Source: Pandoraea faecigallinarum
Lineage (GTDB): Bacteria; Pseudomonadota; Gammaproteobacteria; Burkholderiales; Burkholderiaceae
DNA: 64,000 bases
Reading direction: 5' to 3'
NCBI RefSeq assembly: GCF_001029105.3
Contig: NZ_CP011807.3
Location: 2,356,001-2,420,000 of the forward strand
In this document: one piece after another, positions 45,643 to 54,272 of the stretch
Position numbering within the stretch: position 1 is the stretch's first letter
Layout of the letters: every line of letters starts with the position of its first letter
The notes under the pieces: generated by a model
Database searches by the model: none
What the model was told of the DNA's origin: nothing
The model's input: only the letters and a program-made list of their open reading frames with translations
Program-made: the position numbers and the translations under genes

Positions 45643-47217
45643 ATGCCGAGGCACCGATTGAAGGCGCTGAAGGCGCGTATTGCGACGGCCGCCATTGCCG
45701 TGAGTACGGCGGTGCGATGGGTATCGCGCACGCCGACGCTCATCGTATGGAGCGGCGTGGGAATCTCCGTGCTGGTCATGGGGGTTGCCGTAGCGTTGCT
45801 CTATGAGGGCCGGCTACTGGTGCTCGCGCGCGCTTCGGACAATCAACGCAACATCGCCGAAGTGATGGAGCGCGACCTCGAACTCAACTTTCGCGTCTAC
45901 GAGGCCTCGCTCGACGCGGTCGTGAAACTGCTCGCGCGCCCGGATGTCGAAGCGCTCACCCCGGCGCTGCGGCGGGAGCTTATTTTCGAGCGGGCAGGGG
46001 CGTCGCGCTATATTGGGTCGCTGGTGGTGCTCGATCCTCAGGGCAATATCGTCATTGATGCCGAGAGCGAAATGCCGCGCCCCTTCAATTTTTCGGATCG
46101 CGACTATTTCACGGTGCATCGCGACGACGCGCAGGCCGGGCTGTTCGTGAGCGGCTTCCTGCATTCCCGGTTGCGGGGCAACGCGCCGACGATGGTACTC
46201 AGCCGGCGCATTACGCGTGCTGACGGCTCCTTCGGCGGCGTGGTGTCGCTCGCGGTCGATACCGAATATTTCCGGCAATTGTTCGATCACATCGAGGTCG
46301 GACGCGACGGGGTGATCCTGCTGTTGGGCAAGGACGGCGCAATTCTCATGCGCAAGCCATACGACGAGACCGTGATTGGTGCCACGATGGCGCAGACTGG
46401 CCGTTACGAAGCACTGCCGCCCGGGCGGGACGACCACCGCATCTACCCGATTCGCTTTCTTGGCCGCGACAGCCTGATGTCGCGCCGGTTCCTGAGCAAC
46501 GTGCCGCTCACACTGATCGTCGTGACGTCGAGCGAAGAAACGCTGGCGCCCTGGCACAAGCGGGTAATCGAGTTCGGCGGCCTGTTCCTGTTGCTCAACA
46601 TCGGGTTCGTCGCCACGTCGATGTTGCTCGCCGCACAATTGCGGCGGCGCTTGCGGGCCGAGCGGGAATTGAGTCTGCTGGCCCGGACCGACGGCCTGAC
46701 AGGTCTGTCGAACCGCCGCTCGCTCGACAAGATTCTGGCCGGCGAATGGCGGCGCATGCGTCGCGCGGGGCATCCGATGGCGGTGGCATTCATCGATATC
46801 GACTGGTTCAAGCGTTACAACGACACGCATGGTCATCAGGCGGGCGATGCGGCCCTGGCCGCGGTGGCGAGCGCCATCGGGACGGCGCTGCAACGGCCGT
46901 CCGATGCCGCCGGGCGGTACGGCGGAGAGGAATTCATCGCCGTGCTGCCCGATACCGACACGATGGGTGCGCAGCGGGTGGCCGAAGGAATTCGGCTTGC
47001 CGTCGATCGTCTGAACCTCGCCCATGCATCGAGCGATTTCGGTCATGTGACGGTGAGCGTCGGCGTGGCGTGCCGCAAGCCCGCCGCCGGGGAGTCGGTC
47101 GATGTCCTCGTCAAGGCGGCCGACGATGCGCTGTATCGCGCAAAGGCTACCGGCCGCAATCGGGTCATCGTCGCGCCGGACGGCAACGTGCCGTCGGCAG
47201 CCAGCACGGCCACCTGA
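45643..47217 (+). CDS. dCache-sensor diguanylate cyclase
   Basis: In this 524-residue protein, a helix at about 30-52 and another at about 307-330 enclose a periplasmic double-Cache domain (GSLVVLDPQGNIVIDAESEMPRPFNFSDRDYF; VSLAVDTEYFRQLF). The C-terminal GGDEF domain has GRYGGEEF near 425-432, and RPSD five residues before GGEEF is an RxxD inhibitory site. It should produce c-di-GMP in response to a small periplasmic ligand such as an amino or organic acid. The ATG overlaps the end of the DUF2252 gene region (TGACATG), indicating coupling with that gene. Confidence 0.9.
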   Translation: MPRHRLKALKARIATAAIAVSTAVRWVSRTPTLIVWSGVGISVLVMGVAVALLYEGRLLVLARASDNQRNIAEVMERDLELNFRVYEASLDAVVKLLARPDVEALTPALRRELIFERAGASRYIGSLVVLDPQGNIVIDAESEMPRPFNFSDRDYFTVHRDDAQAGLFVSGFLHSRLRGNAPTMVLSRRITRADGSFGGVVSLAVDTEYFRQLFDHIEVGRDGVILLLGKDGAILMRKPYDETVIGATMAQTGRYEALPPGRDDHRIYPIRFLGRDSLMSRRFLSNVPLTLIVVTSSEETLAPWHKRVIEFGGLFLLLNIGFVATSMLLAAQLRRRLRAERELSLLARTDGLTGLSNRRSLDKILAGEWRRMRRAGHPMAVAFIDIDWFKRYNDTHGHQAGDAALAAVASAIGTALQRPSDAAGRYGGEEFIAVLPDTDTMGAQRVAEGIRLAVDRLNLAHASSDFGHVTVSVGVACRKPAAGESVDVLVKAADDALYRAKATGRNRVIVAPDGNVPSAASTAT

Positions 47218-47582
47218 ATTTCGTCCGGCCGGATTCCCGTCTCGCCATCCCGAATGTAGGAATCGTCTGGTGGAGGGCTCGCGAAGGGCGCTGGTCCCCG
47301 CTTGGCTCCCCCGCATGCGCTTCGCTTTTCATCGCGTCCTGTCATCTTTGTGCTGCTTTCTTCCTTCCTGCATTACTTCAATACACGCCTGCAAATCTTT
47401 GATCGATTAGAAAATTTTGTCCGTTGAATGTGGGTTTCACCGGCGGCGCCGGGTCTTGACAGCGTCCGCCTACACGTCTTTCAGATTCCGCCGATTCGCC
47501 GGACGGGACCGGCTCTCTACAATCGATTTCAACAAGTCACGTGCAAGTCGCAACAGCACGGACCGAAGCCAAGGAGTCTGTC
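47218..47582. other. Intergenic region before the stress-gene run
   Basis: TACAAT at 47518-47523 is a plausible -10 element about 60 bp before the BON-protein ATG; no matching consensus -35 is seen, which might mean an activator or alternative sigma factor. TTGACA lies near 47456. No gene is evident. Confidence 0.4.
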
Positions 47583-48395
47583 ATGGCGAAACGCATTCCT
47601 CCGTCGCCGCAGCCGCGCCAGATGCGCGAGATGGCCGACGATGAAAAGCACCGCGAATCGGAACAACGGAAAGACCCCGAGCAGCACGCATTGACGCACG
47701 AAGACGGCGACGCCGAGACGAGCGGTGCACCGCCGGACAACGCCCCCGAGGCGCTGTCGCACGAGACGAAACAGTCCAGGGAGCGTAACGCGCAATCGGC
47801 GCATGCGCATGAGCAGCGCGATCCGAAGTGGCTGGGCGCGTCGGCGCCCAAGCGCGTCGGCAACGAAAAAGGACGTAAGCACTCGACAGATGGTGCGGGC
47901 GGTCACGGTTATGCGCCTGCGATCGCCCACGGCGAGGAGAGCGGCTATGGACCTGCGGATGCTGCGCCGGGCGCGCATCCCAGGTTTGGGCGGCAAAGTG
48001 CGTACGGGCCGCACGACGATTACGCGGGGACCGGGCGCGAAGCCTCAGGTACCGCCGCAGCGAAAGCGCCGGTGAAGAGTCCGTCGCAGGCGAGGCGCGT
48101 GCAATGGCCGGAAGGTACCGTGGGCGCGCCGTCGACATCCGACGCCGAGGTGCACGACGCCATCCGAAGGACGCTCGCCGACGCGATCGATATCGATGTT
48201 TCTCACGTCGAGGTGAGCGTAACTTCCGGCGAGGTACTGCTCACCGGGTATGTGCCGGAACGCTGGATGCAGCACGTGGTGCAAACGGAAGTGGCGAAGG
48301 TCGCGGGCGTTCGAGGTATCGACAATCAGTTGCACGAACGCCGTGTGAAGGCCATGAGCCGCCCGGGCGAAAGTCAGGAAGGACACAAGATTTGA
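47583..48395 (+). CDS. BON-domain protein with long disordered N-terminus
   Basis: In this 270-residue protein, residues 1-170 are highly polar and low-complexity (Glu, His, Ser, Gly, Arg), and residues about 180-255 form one BON domain (VHDAIRRTLADAIDIDVSHVEVSVTSGEVLLTGYVPERWMQHVVQTEVAKVAGVRGIDNQL). BON domains bind phospholipid or other envelope parts. No signal peptide is visible, so it may be cytoplasmic. AAGGAG precedes the ATG by seven bases. It is the first of several small envelope/stress genes on this strand. Confidence 0.8.
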   Translation: MAKRIPPSPQPRQMREMADDEKHRESEQRKDPEQHALTHEDGDAETSGAPPDNAPEALSHETKQSRERNAQSAHAHEQRDPKWLGASAPKRVGNEKGRKHSTDGAGGHGYAPAIAHGEESGYGPADAAPGAHPRFGRQSAYGPHDDYAGTGREASGTAAAKAPVKSPSQARRVQWPEGTVGAPSTSDAEVHDAIRRTLADAIDIDVSHVEVSVTSGEVLLTGYVPERWMQHVVQTEVAKVAGVRGIDNQLHERRVKAMSRPGESQEGHKI

Positions 48396-48623
48396 GGTTG
48401 TTCTGCCACCGGCGGGGCACCAGAGACATGTCGGCATCGGCGATGCGATGAAGCACCGAGGGCGCCGGCCGCAAGGCAAGAGGCAAGACCGGGCATCTCC
48501 GGGCGAGGGGATGTATCACCTAAGACTCGGTCGTCGCATGGGCGCCGCACGTTGTATGTGCAGGAGGTGACGCCCCAGGGCAGCAATGCCGGCGATGTGA
48601 CGGCCAATTTCGGGAGGTCAACA

Positions 48624-48986
48624 ATGAAGCAAGCCAATCTGCTCAAAATCGTCATGGCGGGCGCGCTCGCCACCACCGGTATCGCGGCGCATGCGCTCGA
48701 TCAGGGCGGAATCATCAAGATCGCCGATAACGCGAGCGCCAGCAGCGTGATGAGCGATACCGGTCGCAAGATCGACGACTCGGCGCTGACCGCCAAGGTC
48801 AAGGCCGAACTGCTCGCGAAAAAGGATGTGCCGTCGACCAAGGTTCACGTGAAGACGACGCGCGGCGTCGTGCATCTGACGGGCTCGGTCCCCCAGGCGG
48901 CACAGAAGACACTCATCGAGGATACGGTCAAGGGCGTGGACGGTGTGGTCGACGTCAAGAACGACCTCAAGGTCTCGGGCCAGTAA
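48624..48986 (+). CDS. Periplasmic BON-domain protein (OsmY-like)
   Basis: In this 120-residue protein, signal peptide MKQANLLKIVMAGALATTGIAAHA is followed by one BON domain (IDDSALTAKVKAELLAKKDVPSTKVHVKTTRGVVHLTGSVPQAAQKTLIEDTVKGVDGVVDVKNDL). It resembles a single-domain version of OsmY, a periplasmic, osmotically induced protein with two BON domains. GGGAGG lies six to eight bases before the ATG. About 230 bp of upstream DNA could hold its own promoter. Confidence 0.87.
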   Translation: MKQANLLKIVMAGALATTGIAAHALDQGGIIKIADNASASSVMSDTGRKIDDSALTAKVKAELLAKKDVPSTKVHVKTTRGVVHLTGSVPQAAQKTLIEDTVKGVDGVVDVKNDLKVSGQ

Positions 48987-49180
48987 GCGTCGGCCGAACG
49001 CCTGATTCAGATTTTTGCAGGACACGTCGTTGCCTCGCCGGATTGCGCCCCGCGCCAGACTGGCGGTGCAACGACGCGCACGAGACCGCACTCTCGCCAT
49101 GTCGGTAGCGCGATTGCACGGAGTCCCGCGGGATTCCGGCGACCCGTGGCCCGATGCCACCAGCGAAGGAGGAAGGAATC

Positions 49181-49621
49181 ATGACCATGCAAACCGGCCG
49201 GGGCCAGACGCCCCAGACAGGACAATCGGGCGCGCGCATCGTCGGCGCGTCGAACAAGTTGCCCGACGGACCGGGCCCGTCGGTGATGGCCGCCGACTCG
49301 CTCGATGCGGAAGACGTTGTGAATCCCGCAGGCGAAAGCCTCGGTAAGGTCAAGCACATCATGCTCGACGTGCAGCGCGGCACTGTGGCGTACGCCGTAT
49401 TGTCGTTCGGTGGCTTTCTCGGAATGGGCGACAAGCTGTTCGCGATTCCGTGGCACGCCCTGCAACTCGACGTGGAGAACAAACGCTTCATTCTGGACAT
49501 CGACAAGGAGGCGCTTAAAAAGGCGCCAGGCTTCGACAAGGATCACTGGCCGAGTATGGCCGACATGCATTGGGCCGAGCAGGTGCATACGTATTACACC
49601 GTCGATCCGTATTGGCACTGA
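49181..49621 (+). CDS. PRC-barrel domain protein
   Basis: In this 146-residue protein, residues about 36-105 form a PRC-barrel (ADSLDAEDVVNPAGESLGKVKHIMLDVQRGTVAYAVLSFGGFLGMGDKLFAIPWHAL). Such small barrels occur in RNA processing, photosynthetic reaction centres and, in betaproteobacteria, in stress-induced cytoplasmic proteins. The C-terminus is rich in His/Trp/Tyr (HWPSMADMHWAEQVHTYYTVDPYWH), a possible metal site. GGAGGAAGG precedes the ATG. Confidence 0.87.
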   Translation: MTMQTGRGQTPQTGQSGARIVGASNKLPDGPGPSVMAADSLDAEDVVNPAGESLGKVKHIMLDVQRGTVAYAVLSFGGFLGMGDKLFAIPWHALQLDVENKRFILDIDKEALKKAPGFDKDHWPSMADMHWAEQVHTYYTVDPYWH

Positions 49622-49643
49622 GCCTGGCGAGGTCTTGCTCATC

Positions 49644-49883
49644 ATGCCGAGCCAAATCGAAATCCGCCGGCTAACGCAGGTCCCGTACCTGTATGCCCAC
49701 TTGCCCGAGCCTTTCGAGCCGGGCAAGCCGCCCGGGACGCCGCCGCCGAAGACGCCTCCGGATGAGGACGAACCGACACCGGAGCCACCGCCCGACCGGC
49801 CGCTGGATCCGCCCGTGGAGGAGCCGCCGACGCGGCCACCCGGCAAATATGTCGCGCTCGCGCGTCGCGGTCCGCAGGTGTGA
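49644..49883 (+). CDS. Proline-rich small protein of unknown function
   Basis: In this 79-residue protein, after a conserved-looking start (MPSQIEIRRLTQVPYLYAHLPEPFEPG) about 35 residues are almost only Pro, Glu, Asp, Thr and Arg, and the end is PGKYVALARRGPQV. Codon third positions are strongly G/C, as in neighbouring genes. It begins 22 bases after the PRC-barrel gene with only a weak GAGG site, so it may be translationally coupled. I recognise no family. Confidence 0.5.
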   Translation: MPSQIEIRRLTQVPYLYAHLPEPFEPGKPPGTPPPKTPPDEDEPTPEPPPDRPLDPPVEEPPTRPPGKYVALARRGPQV

Positions 49884-49935
49884 CGGGGGCAGGGACAAAT
49901 GCTGCTGAACGCCGGATCGGCAAGGGAGGAAAGTC

Positions 49936-50091
49936 ATGCTTGGCACCATCCTGTTGATTGTTCTTGTGTTGTTGTTGATCGGCGCGTTGCCTGCGTGGCC
50001 GCACAGCCGCGAATGGGGTTACTACCCATCCGGAGGCATCGGGCTGGTCGTCTTGATTGTGGTGTTGCTTGTGGTCATGGGACACATCTGA
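49936..50091 (+). CDS. DUF3309 small membrane protein
   Basis: The 51-residue protein reads MLGTILLIVLVLLLIGALPAWPHSREWGYYPSGGIGLVV..., the typical DUF3309 pattern of two hydrophobic helices separated by a PxWPHSxxWGYxPSGG turn. It sits in the inner membrane; the function is unknown. GGGAGGAAAG precedes the ATG. It is the fifth gene in the run of small stress/envelope genes and is shorter than most automatic cut-offs. Confidence 0.85.
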   Translation: MLGTILLIVLVLLLIGALPAWPHSREWGYYPSGGIGLVVLIVVLLVVMGHI

Positions 50092-50144
50092 GCGTGCTCC
50101 CCCGTCCGTGACCCGTGAGCGGCACTGCAAGAGGAGGACCCATC

Positions 50145-50384
50145 ATGCCGTATCGTCAGACCCGCGATTTGCCGGCGAGTGTGAGAGATCATTTGCCGGC
50201 CCACGCTCAGGAGATCTACCTCAAGGCGTTCAATTCCGCCTGGGACGAGTACAAGGATCCGGGCGAGCGGCGCGGCCACGAGTCGCGCGAGGAAACCGCG
50301 CACAAAGTGGCATGGACCGCTGTGAAGCATACGTATGAGAAGGATGACAAGTCCGGTCAGTGGCATTCAAAGAAGCATCACTGA
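50145..50384 (+). CDS. chaB: ChaB family protein
   Basis: This 79-residue protein has the ChaB pattern: DLPASVRDHLPAHAQEIYLKAFNSAWDEYKDP near the start and HKVAWTAVKHTYEKDDKSGQWH at the end. E. coli ChaB lies beside the ChaA cation antiporter and was named a putative regulator of it; stand-alone copies are frequent in stress clusters. GAGGAGG precedes the ATG by about eight bases. It ends about 95 bp before a strong terminator. Confidence 0.9.
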   Translation: MPYRQTRDLPASVRDHLPAHAQEIYLKAFNSAWDEYKDPGERRGHESREETAHKVAWTAVKHTYEKDDKSGQWHSKKHH

Positions 50385-50801
50385 TTTGATAGTTCCGGGG
50401 AGCGACGTGCGCGTCACTGCCTGCCGACCCCCAATACGATTGCATCCGGTTCCCGCAACCGGAGCGCAACCGTAGCTTGCCGGCCCACCCACTGGGCCGG
50501 TTTTTTTTTACCGCACGGGCGTGTGCGTGACGTCGACACCAGGACATGATGAATATTGCAGTGCGAGGAAACGTTTGTGGAATCTGGGCAAATTGCGCGT
50601 AATTGTGAGAGTTCAAGGATGTTGCATCGCGGCATTGAATCGGCAACGATTGCGGCGCTGGCGTAAAATCGGCGTCTTTGAATGAGGCGCGTGTGCCGTA
50701 TCGGCCTCGATGCCACGATTTTCCGCTGCTTTCGTCGGCGCCGCTGGCGGCGAGCCATGCCGGCGCTGTGCCAGCCGTCACGACCGATTCCCGGATTCTC
50801 A
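50385..50801. other. Intergenic region after chaB
   Basis: The first part holds the chaB terminator. The second part holds TAAAAT at 50663-50668, a possible -10 for the MFS gene, and no gene I can support. Confidence 0.4.
50480..50509 (+). terminator. Rho-independent terminator closing the stress-gene run
   Basis: CCGGCCCA (50480-50487) and TGGGCCGG (50493-50500) form a perfect 8-bp stem with a 5-base loop, followed directly by nine T residues. Confidence 0.92.
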
Positions 50802-52016
50802 ATGAGTGCCCCCCAAATTCTTACTGCCGAGGCGTCCGAAGCGCTGCCGCCATCGTCCATCCCCGTCTGGCTGTCGTTCGTGGCGCTCGCCATGGGCGGC
50901 TTCGGTATCGGCACGGGAGAATTCGTCATCATGGGCTTGCTGCCCGATGTCGCCAAAGGTCTGGACATCACCATTCCGCAAGCCGGTCACGCGATCAGCA
51001 CCTATGCACTGGGTGTCGTGATCGGTGCACCGCTGCTCGCCGTGCTGGGCGTGCGGCTGCCGCGCCGCGCGTTTCTGATCGCCCTGATGGCGATGTTTGC
51101 CGCCGGCAACTTCGCGAGCGCCCTGGCACCGGGCTACCTTCCGCTGATCGCGCTGCGTTTTCTGACCGGCCTGCCGCACGGTACTTACTTTGGCGTGGCG
51201 GCGCTCGTCGGCGCTTCGCTCGTGCCGCCTCATCGCCGTGTGCATGCGGTCGGGCAGGTGATGCTGGGGTTGACGCTCGCCACGCTTTTCGGCGTGCCGC
51301 TCGCCGCGGGGCTCGGACAGTGGCTCGGCTGGCGTGCCGCGTTCGTGCTCGTGGGGGCCATCGGCACATTGACGGCGTTTCTCGTCTGGCGCTGGGTGCC
51401 GGACGCCCCTGCGCCGCAGGGAGCCAGTCCGCTGCGCGAACTCGGGGCGCTGCGCAATTCGCAGGTATGGCTCACGCTCGGCATCGGCGCAATCGGCTTT
51501 GGCGGCATGTTCGCTGTGTTCAGCTACATCAAACCGACGCTCATGCGGGTCGGGGGCGTTCCGGAAACCTGGGTACCGTTCTATCTGGCGCTGTTCGGCG
51601 TGGGGATGGTCGGCGGCACGGTTATCGGGCCGCGTCTGGTGGCTGCCGCATCGCTCATGCGCGCCATCGGTGGCACGCTGATCTGGTCGGCGTTGCTTCT
51701 CGTCGCGTTCACGTTCACATCGGCCAACCCGTGGCTGGCCGGCGTCAACGTGTTGGCCATCGGCACGATCATCATCATTGGGCCGGCCTTGCAGATTCGT
51801 CTCATGGACGTGGCGGGCGAGGCACAGACGCTTGCGGCGGCGCTCAACCATTCGGCGTTCAATATGGCCAACGCCGCCGGTGCGTGGCTCGGCGGCGCGG
51901 CCATTACGGCGGGTTACGGCTGGACGTCGACCGGTTGGGTCGGCGCCGTGCTCTCGTGCGCGGGCATGCTCATGTTCCTCTGGGCGAGGCGCGATGCACG
52001 CCGGAAGGCCCGGTAA
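50802..52016 (+). CDS. DHA1-family MFS exporter (AraJ/YdhP-like)
   Basis: The 404-residue protein has about 12 helices. LSFVALAMGGFGIGTGEFVIMGLLPDVAKGLDITIPQAGHAIS is the signature start of the sugar/arabinose-efflux branch of DHA1, and RLPRRAF is the loop 2-3 motif A relative. It probably exports small toxic compounds or sugars. The start is chosen by the family's usual N-terminus; the ribosome-binding site is weak and an in-frame extension to 50682 is Arg-rich and unlikely. Its 3' end overlaps the convergent MATE gene by about 100 bases. Confidence 0.87.
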   Translation: MSAPQILTAEASEALPPSSIPVWLSFVALAMGGFGIGTGEFVIMGLLPDVAKGLDITIPQAGHAISTYALGVVIGAPLLAVLGVRLPRRAFLIALMAMFAAGNFASALAPGYLPLIALRFLTGLPHGTYFGVAALVGASLVPPHRRVHAVGQVMLGLTLATLFGVPLAAGLGQWLGWRAAFVLVGAIGTLTAFLVWRWVPDAPAPQGASPLRELGALRNSQVWLTLGIGAIGFGGMFAVFSYIKPTLMRVGGVPETWVPFYLALFGVGMVGGTVIGPRLVAAASLMRAIGGTLIWSALLLVAFTFTSANPWLAGVNVLAIGTIIIIGPALQIRLMDVAGEAQTLAAALNHSAFNMANAAGAWLGGAAITAGYGWTSTGWVGAVLSCAGMLMFLWARRDARRKAR

Positions 52017-53344
52017 GCCATGCCCTGCATCGCCAGCATGGCGATGAACGCGAGCGGGTACGCCCACCAGATGCCGGTGAGTCCGGCGATCCGCTCGAAC
52101 AGCCATGCGGCGGGCACTTCGATGCCCAGTAACCCGATCACGCCGAGCAACGTCGGCACCCACACCCGGCGGCTTGCCCGCATCGCGCCGGTCATGATGG
52201 CCGTCGCCCCCATCACCATCACACTCCAGGCCACGATGTAGAGCAGCGGCGTTGCCAGCGCCAGCACGCCGGGATCGGTTAGAAATCCGCGCAGAATCGT
52301 CGGGGCCGTCAGATAGATCGCGACGACCAGACTGCCGGTCAGCCCCAGATGACACAGCATGCCGGTACGCACGATGGCGCCGACACGCTCGCCGCGACCC
52401 GCACCGATGGCGTGAGCGCACAGAATCGATGCCGTGATACCCAACGTCATGACCGGCAGCTGCAACCAGCTCATCACCTGAGTGACAGCCCCGTATGCCG
52501 CCGTGGCGTTGGCTCCGTGGCGGTTGACCATGCTTAACAGCGCCATTTCGGCAATTGCCATCGTCAGCATCTGAATCGCGGTCGGCACGCCGATGTGCAG
52601 AATGCCGCGTGCCAGTTCACGGTTCCAGCGCAGGGCGAGCCACAGATCGCGGCCAGGGGCGAGCGGGTGGCCGGTGCGTCGCCAGTACAAGGCCATCCAG
52701 AGCAGGGCGACGGTGAACGCGAGCAGGGTCGAAGCCACCGCGCTCGCCACGCCGAGTGGCGGGAACGGTCCCCAACCGAAGATGAACGCGGGGGTGAGGC
52801 CCAGCGAAAGCAGTGTGGCAACGAGCAGCGTGAGGAGGGGCGAGACGGCATCCCCGGTGCCCCGGCTCATCGAGGTCGTGAGCCACAGCAGGAACACGAT
52901 GGGCATGCCGACGAGCATCCCGCGGGCGTAGAGCGTTGCCGCCTCGAACACACGGTCGGGAGTGCCGAAGGCGCGCATGAGCGGTGTGGCGAACCAGCCG
53001 CCCAACACGCTGACGATCACGCCCGCACCGAACGTCATGACGAGCGCCGTGCCGGCGATGTTGCGTACGCGAGGTAGGTCCCTGGCGCCCCAGGCCTGAC
53101 CGATCATCACCGTCGCACCGGCCGACAAGCCGATCACGATTGCCAGCAGAAAGAAGAAGACGGGGAAGAATGCGGAGACGGCGGCAATCGCGTCGGTGCC
53201 GATCAAATGGCCGAGATAGATGCCGTCGACCGTGCCGGCAATCGATTGGAGCGCGTTGGTCAGCATCATCGGCACGGCGATCAGAAGCCACGTTCTCCAG
53301 AGCGGCCTGGGCGGCTGAGGGGGTGGCAAGGTAGCTTGCGTCAT
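51914..53344 (-). CDS. MATE family efflux transporter
   Basis: In this 476-residue protein, the family start PLWRTWLLIAVPMMLTNALQSIAGTVDGIYLGHLIGTDAIAAVSAFFPVFFFLLA is followed by about 12 helices, including GAGVIVSVLG and GRGERVGAIVRTG. It exchanges cations for Na+ or H+. An in-frame ATG ten codons upstream (53374) is possible. The C-terminal 35 residues are polar and lie within the overlap with the convergent MFS gene, so the tail may be a recent extension. Confidence 0.88.
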   Translation of the reverse strand: MTQATLPPPQPPRPLWRTWLLIAVPMMLTNALQSIAGTVDGIYLGHLIGTDAIAAVSAFFPVFFFLLAIVIGLSAGATVMIGQAWGARDLPRVRNIAGTALVMTFGAGVIVSVLGGWFATPLMRAFGTPDRVFEAATLYARGMLVGMPIVFLLWLTTSMSRGTGDAVSPLLTLLVATLLSLGLTPAFIFGWGPFPPLGVASAVASTLLAFTVALLWMALYWRRTGHPLAPGRDLWLALRWNRELARGILHIGVPTAIQMLTMAIAEMALLSMVNRHGANATAAYGAVTQVMSWLQLPVMTLGITASILCAHAIGAGRGERVGAIVRTGMLCHLGLTGSLVVAIYLTAPTILRGFLTDPGVLALATPLLYIVAWSVMVMGATAIMTGAMRASRRVWVPTLLGVIGLLGIEVPAAWLFERIAGLTGIWWAYPLAFIAMLAMQGMAYRAFRRASRLAQRNMSMPAHESTAPTQPVDVQP

Positions 53345-53499
53345 GGTGTGTTTTCTCAGGGAAATCCGAAGCATCGGAAGAGTGCAAAAGCGACAGGCAA
53401 AGCGAGTCCGGTCCGGGGCGGCGGTCCGCCCGGAGCGTCGGAAAAGTCAGAAAAATCGGGTGTCAGGGGGACGGTTTTCCCCCCGGATGCCGTTGCGCC

Positions 53500-54153
53500 T
53501 TATGGAGTGGTGCCGGTCAGGTCGTCCGTGGCCGTGAGTCGCATCAGATGGGTACGCACGTCTTCCGGCCATTCGGCGATACGCAACTTCAGCGCGTCGA
53601 GGTCGTGGGCAAAGAGTGCCCGGGAGGCCTCTTCGAATTGCGGCAGGTCACCGGCCATCGTCGACATAAAGCTGTACGCCCGCTCTTGAGCGCGTCGCTG
53701 CAAATCGCGCTCGGCATTATTGCGGCGGGCTTCGTCGATCAGTTTGCGAAGCGCGACCGATGCGCCGCCACGCTGCTCGGCGAGCCAGTCCCAATGACGC
53801 GGCAGCAGGGTCACTTCCCGGGCGACGACGCCGAGTTTGGGACGCCCACGGCCTTTGGGCGCATCGCCGGAAAGGCCATCGTGCCTGTCGGCCCCTTCGG
53901 CCCCTTCGGCCTCTTTGGCCCCTTCCGCCAAGACGGCTGCGGGCTCCGGATACCGTGCCCGAATGTCGGCCGCAGTGCCGCGCACGTCCACATCGCGCGT
54001 GTCGCCCGTCAGGTTGTCGAAGATGAGGACCGACGCACTCGGGTCGGCAAGCATGGCCTGTTGGAAGGCGATGGCGGCGTCGGCAAGGGAGCCGGCCGCG
54101 ATGCGGCGCTTGTCGCGAAAGACGGTATAGCCGAGTGACGAAGGGACGGACAC
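53500..54153 (-). CDS. DUF2239 family protein
   Basis: This 217-residue protein fits DUF2239: a domain in residues 8-65 (YTVFRDKRRIAAGSLADAAIAFQQAMLADPSASVLIFDNLTGDTRDVDVRG) and a C-terminal helical part (GRGRPKLGVVAREVTLLPRHWDWLAEQRGGASVALRKLIDEARR) that looks like a ribbon-helix-helix-type DNA-binding segment. The Ala/Glu linker between them (EGAKEAEGAEGA) is repetitive. Function is unknown; DNA binding is inference. Operator-like repeats lie just upstream. Confidence 0.8.
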   Translation of the reverse strand: MSVPSSLGYTVFRDKRRIAAGSLADAAIAFQQAMLADPSASVLIFDNLTGDTRDVDVRGTAADIRARYPEPAAVLAEGAKEAEGAEGADRHDGLSGDAPKGRGRPKLGVVAREVTLLPRHWDWLAEQRGGASVALRKLIDEARRNNAERDLQRRAQERAYSFMSTMAGDLPQFEEASRALFAHDLDALKLRIAEWPEDVRTHLMRLTATDDLTGTTP

Positions 54154-54194
54154 AGTGGGACTCCGGTAACGATAACGTGATGTCGATACCGGCG

Positions 54195-54234
54195 AATATT
54201 ACCCGGGTGTTATCGGGATTGCAATATTACCCGG
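54195..54234. promoter_or_regulatory. AATATTACCCGG direct repeats upstream of DUF2239 gene
   Basis: Identical 12-bp copies at 54195-54206 and 54223-54234, 28 bp apart, followed by the related inverted CCGGATAATATT at 54232-54243. They lie 42-90 bp before the start codon and could be bound by the encoded protein itself. Confidence 0.5.
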
Positions 54235-54272
54235 ATAATATTTTCGGGCGCATGGAGCCGTGAGGGGTGCGC

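Noticed and set aside
50799..52421. A 540-codon minus-strand frame over the MFS gene
   Set aside because: It is Arg/His-rich shadow sequence; the plus frame is a clear 12-helix transporter.
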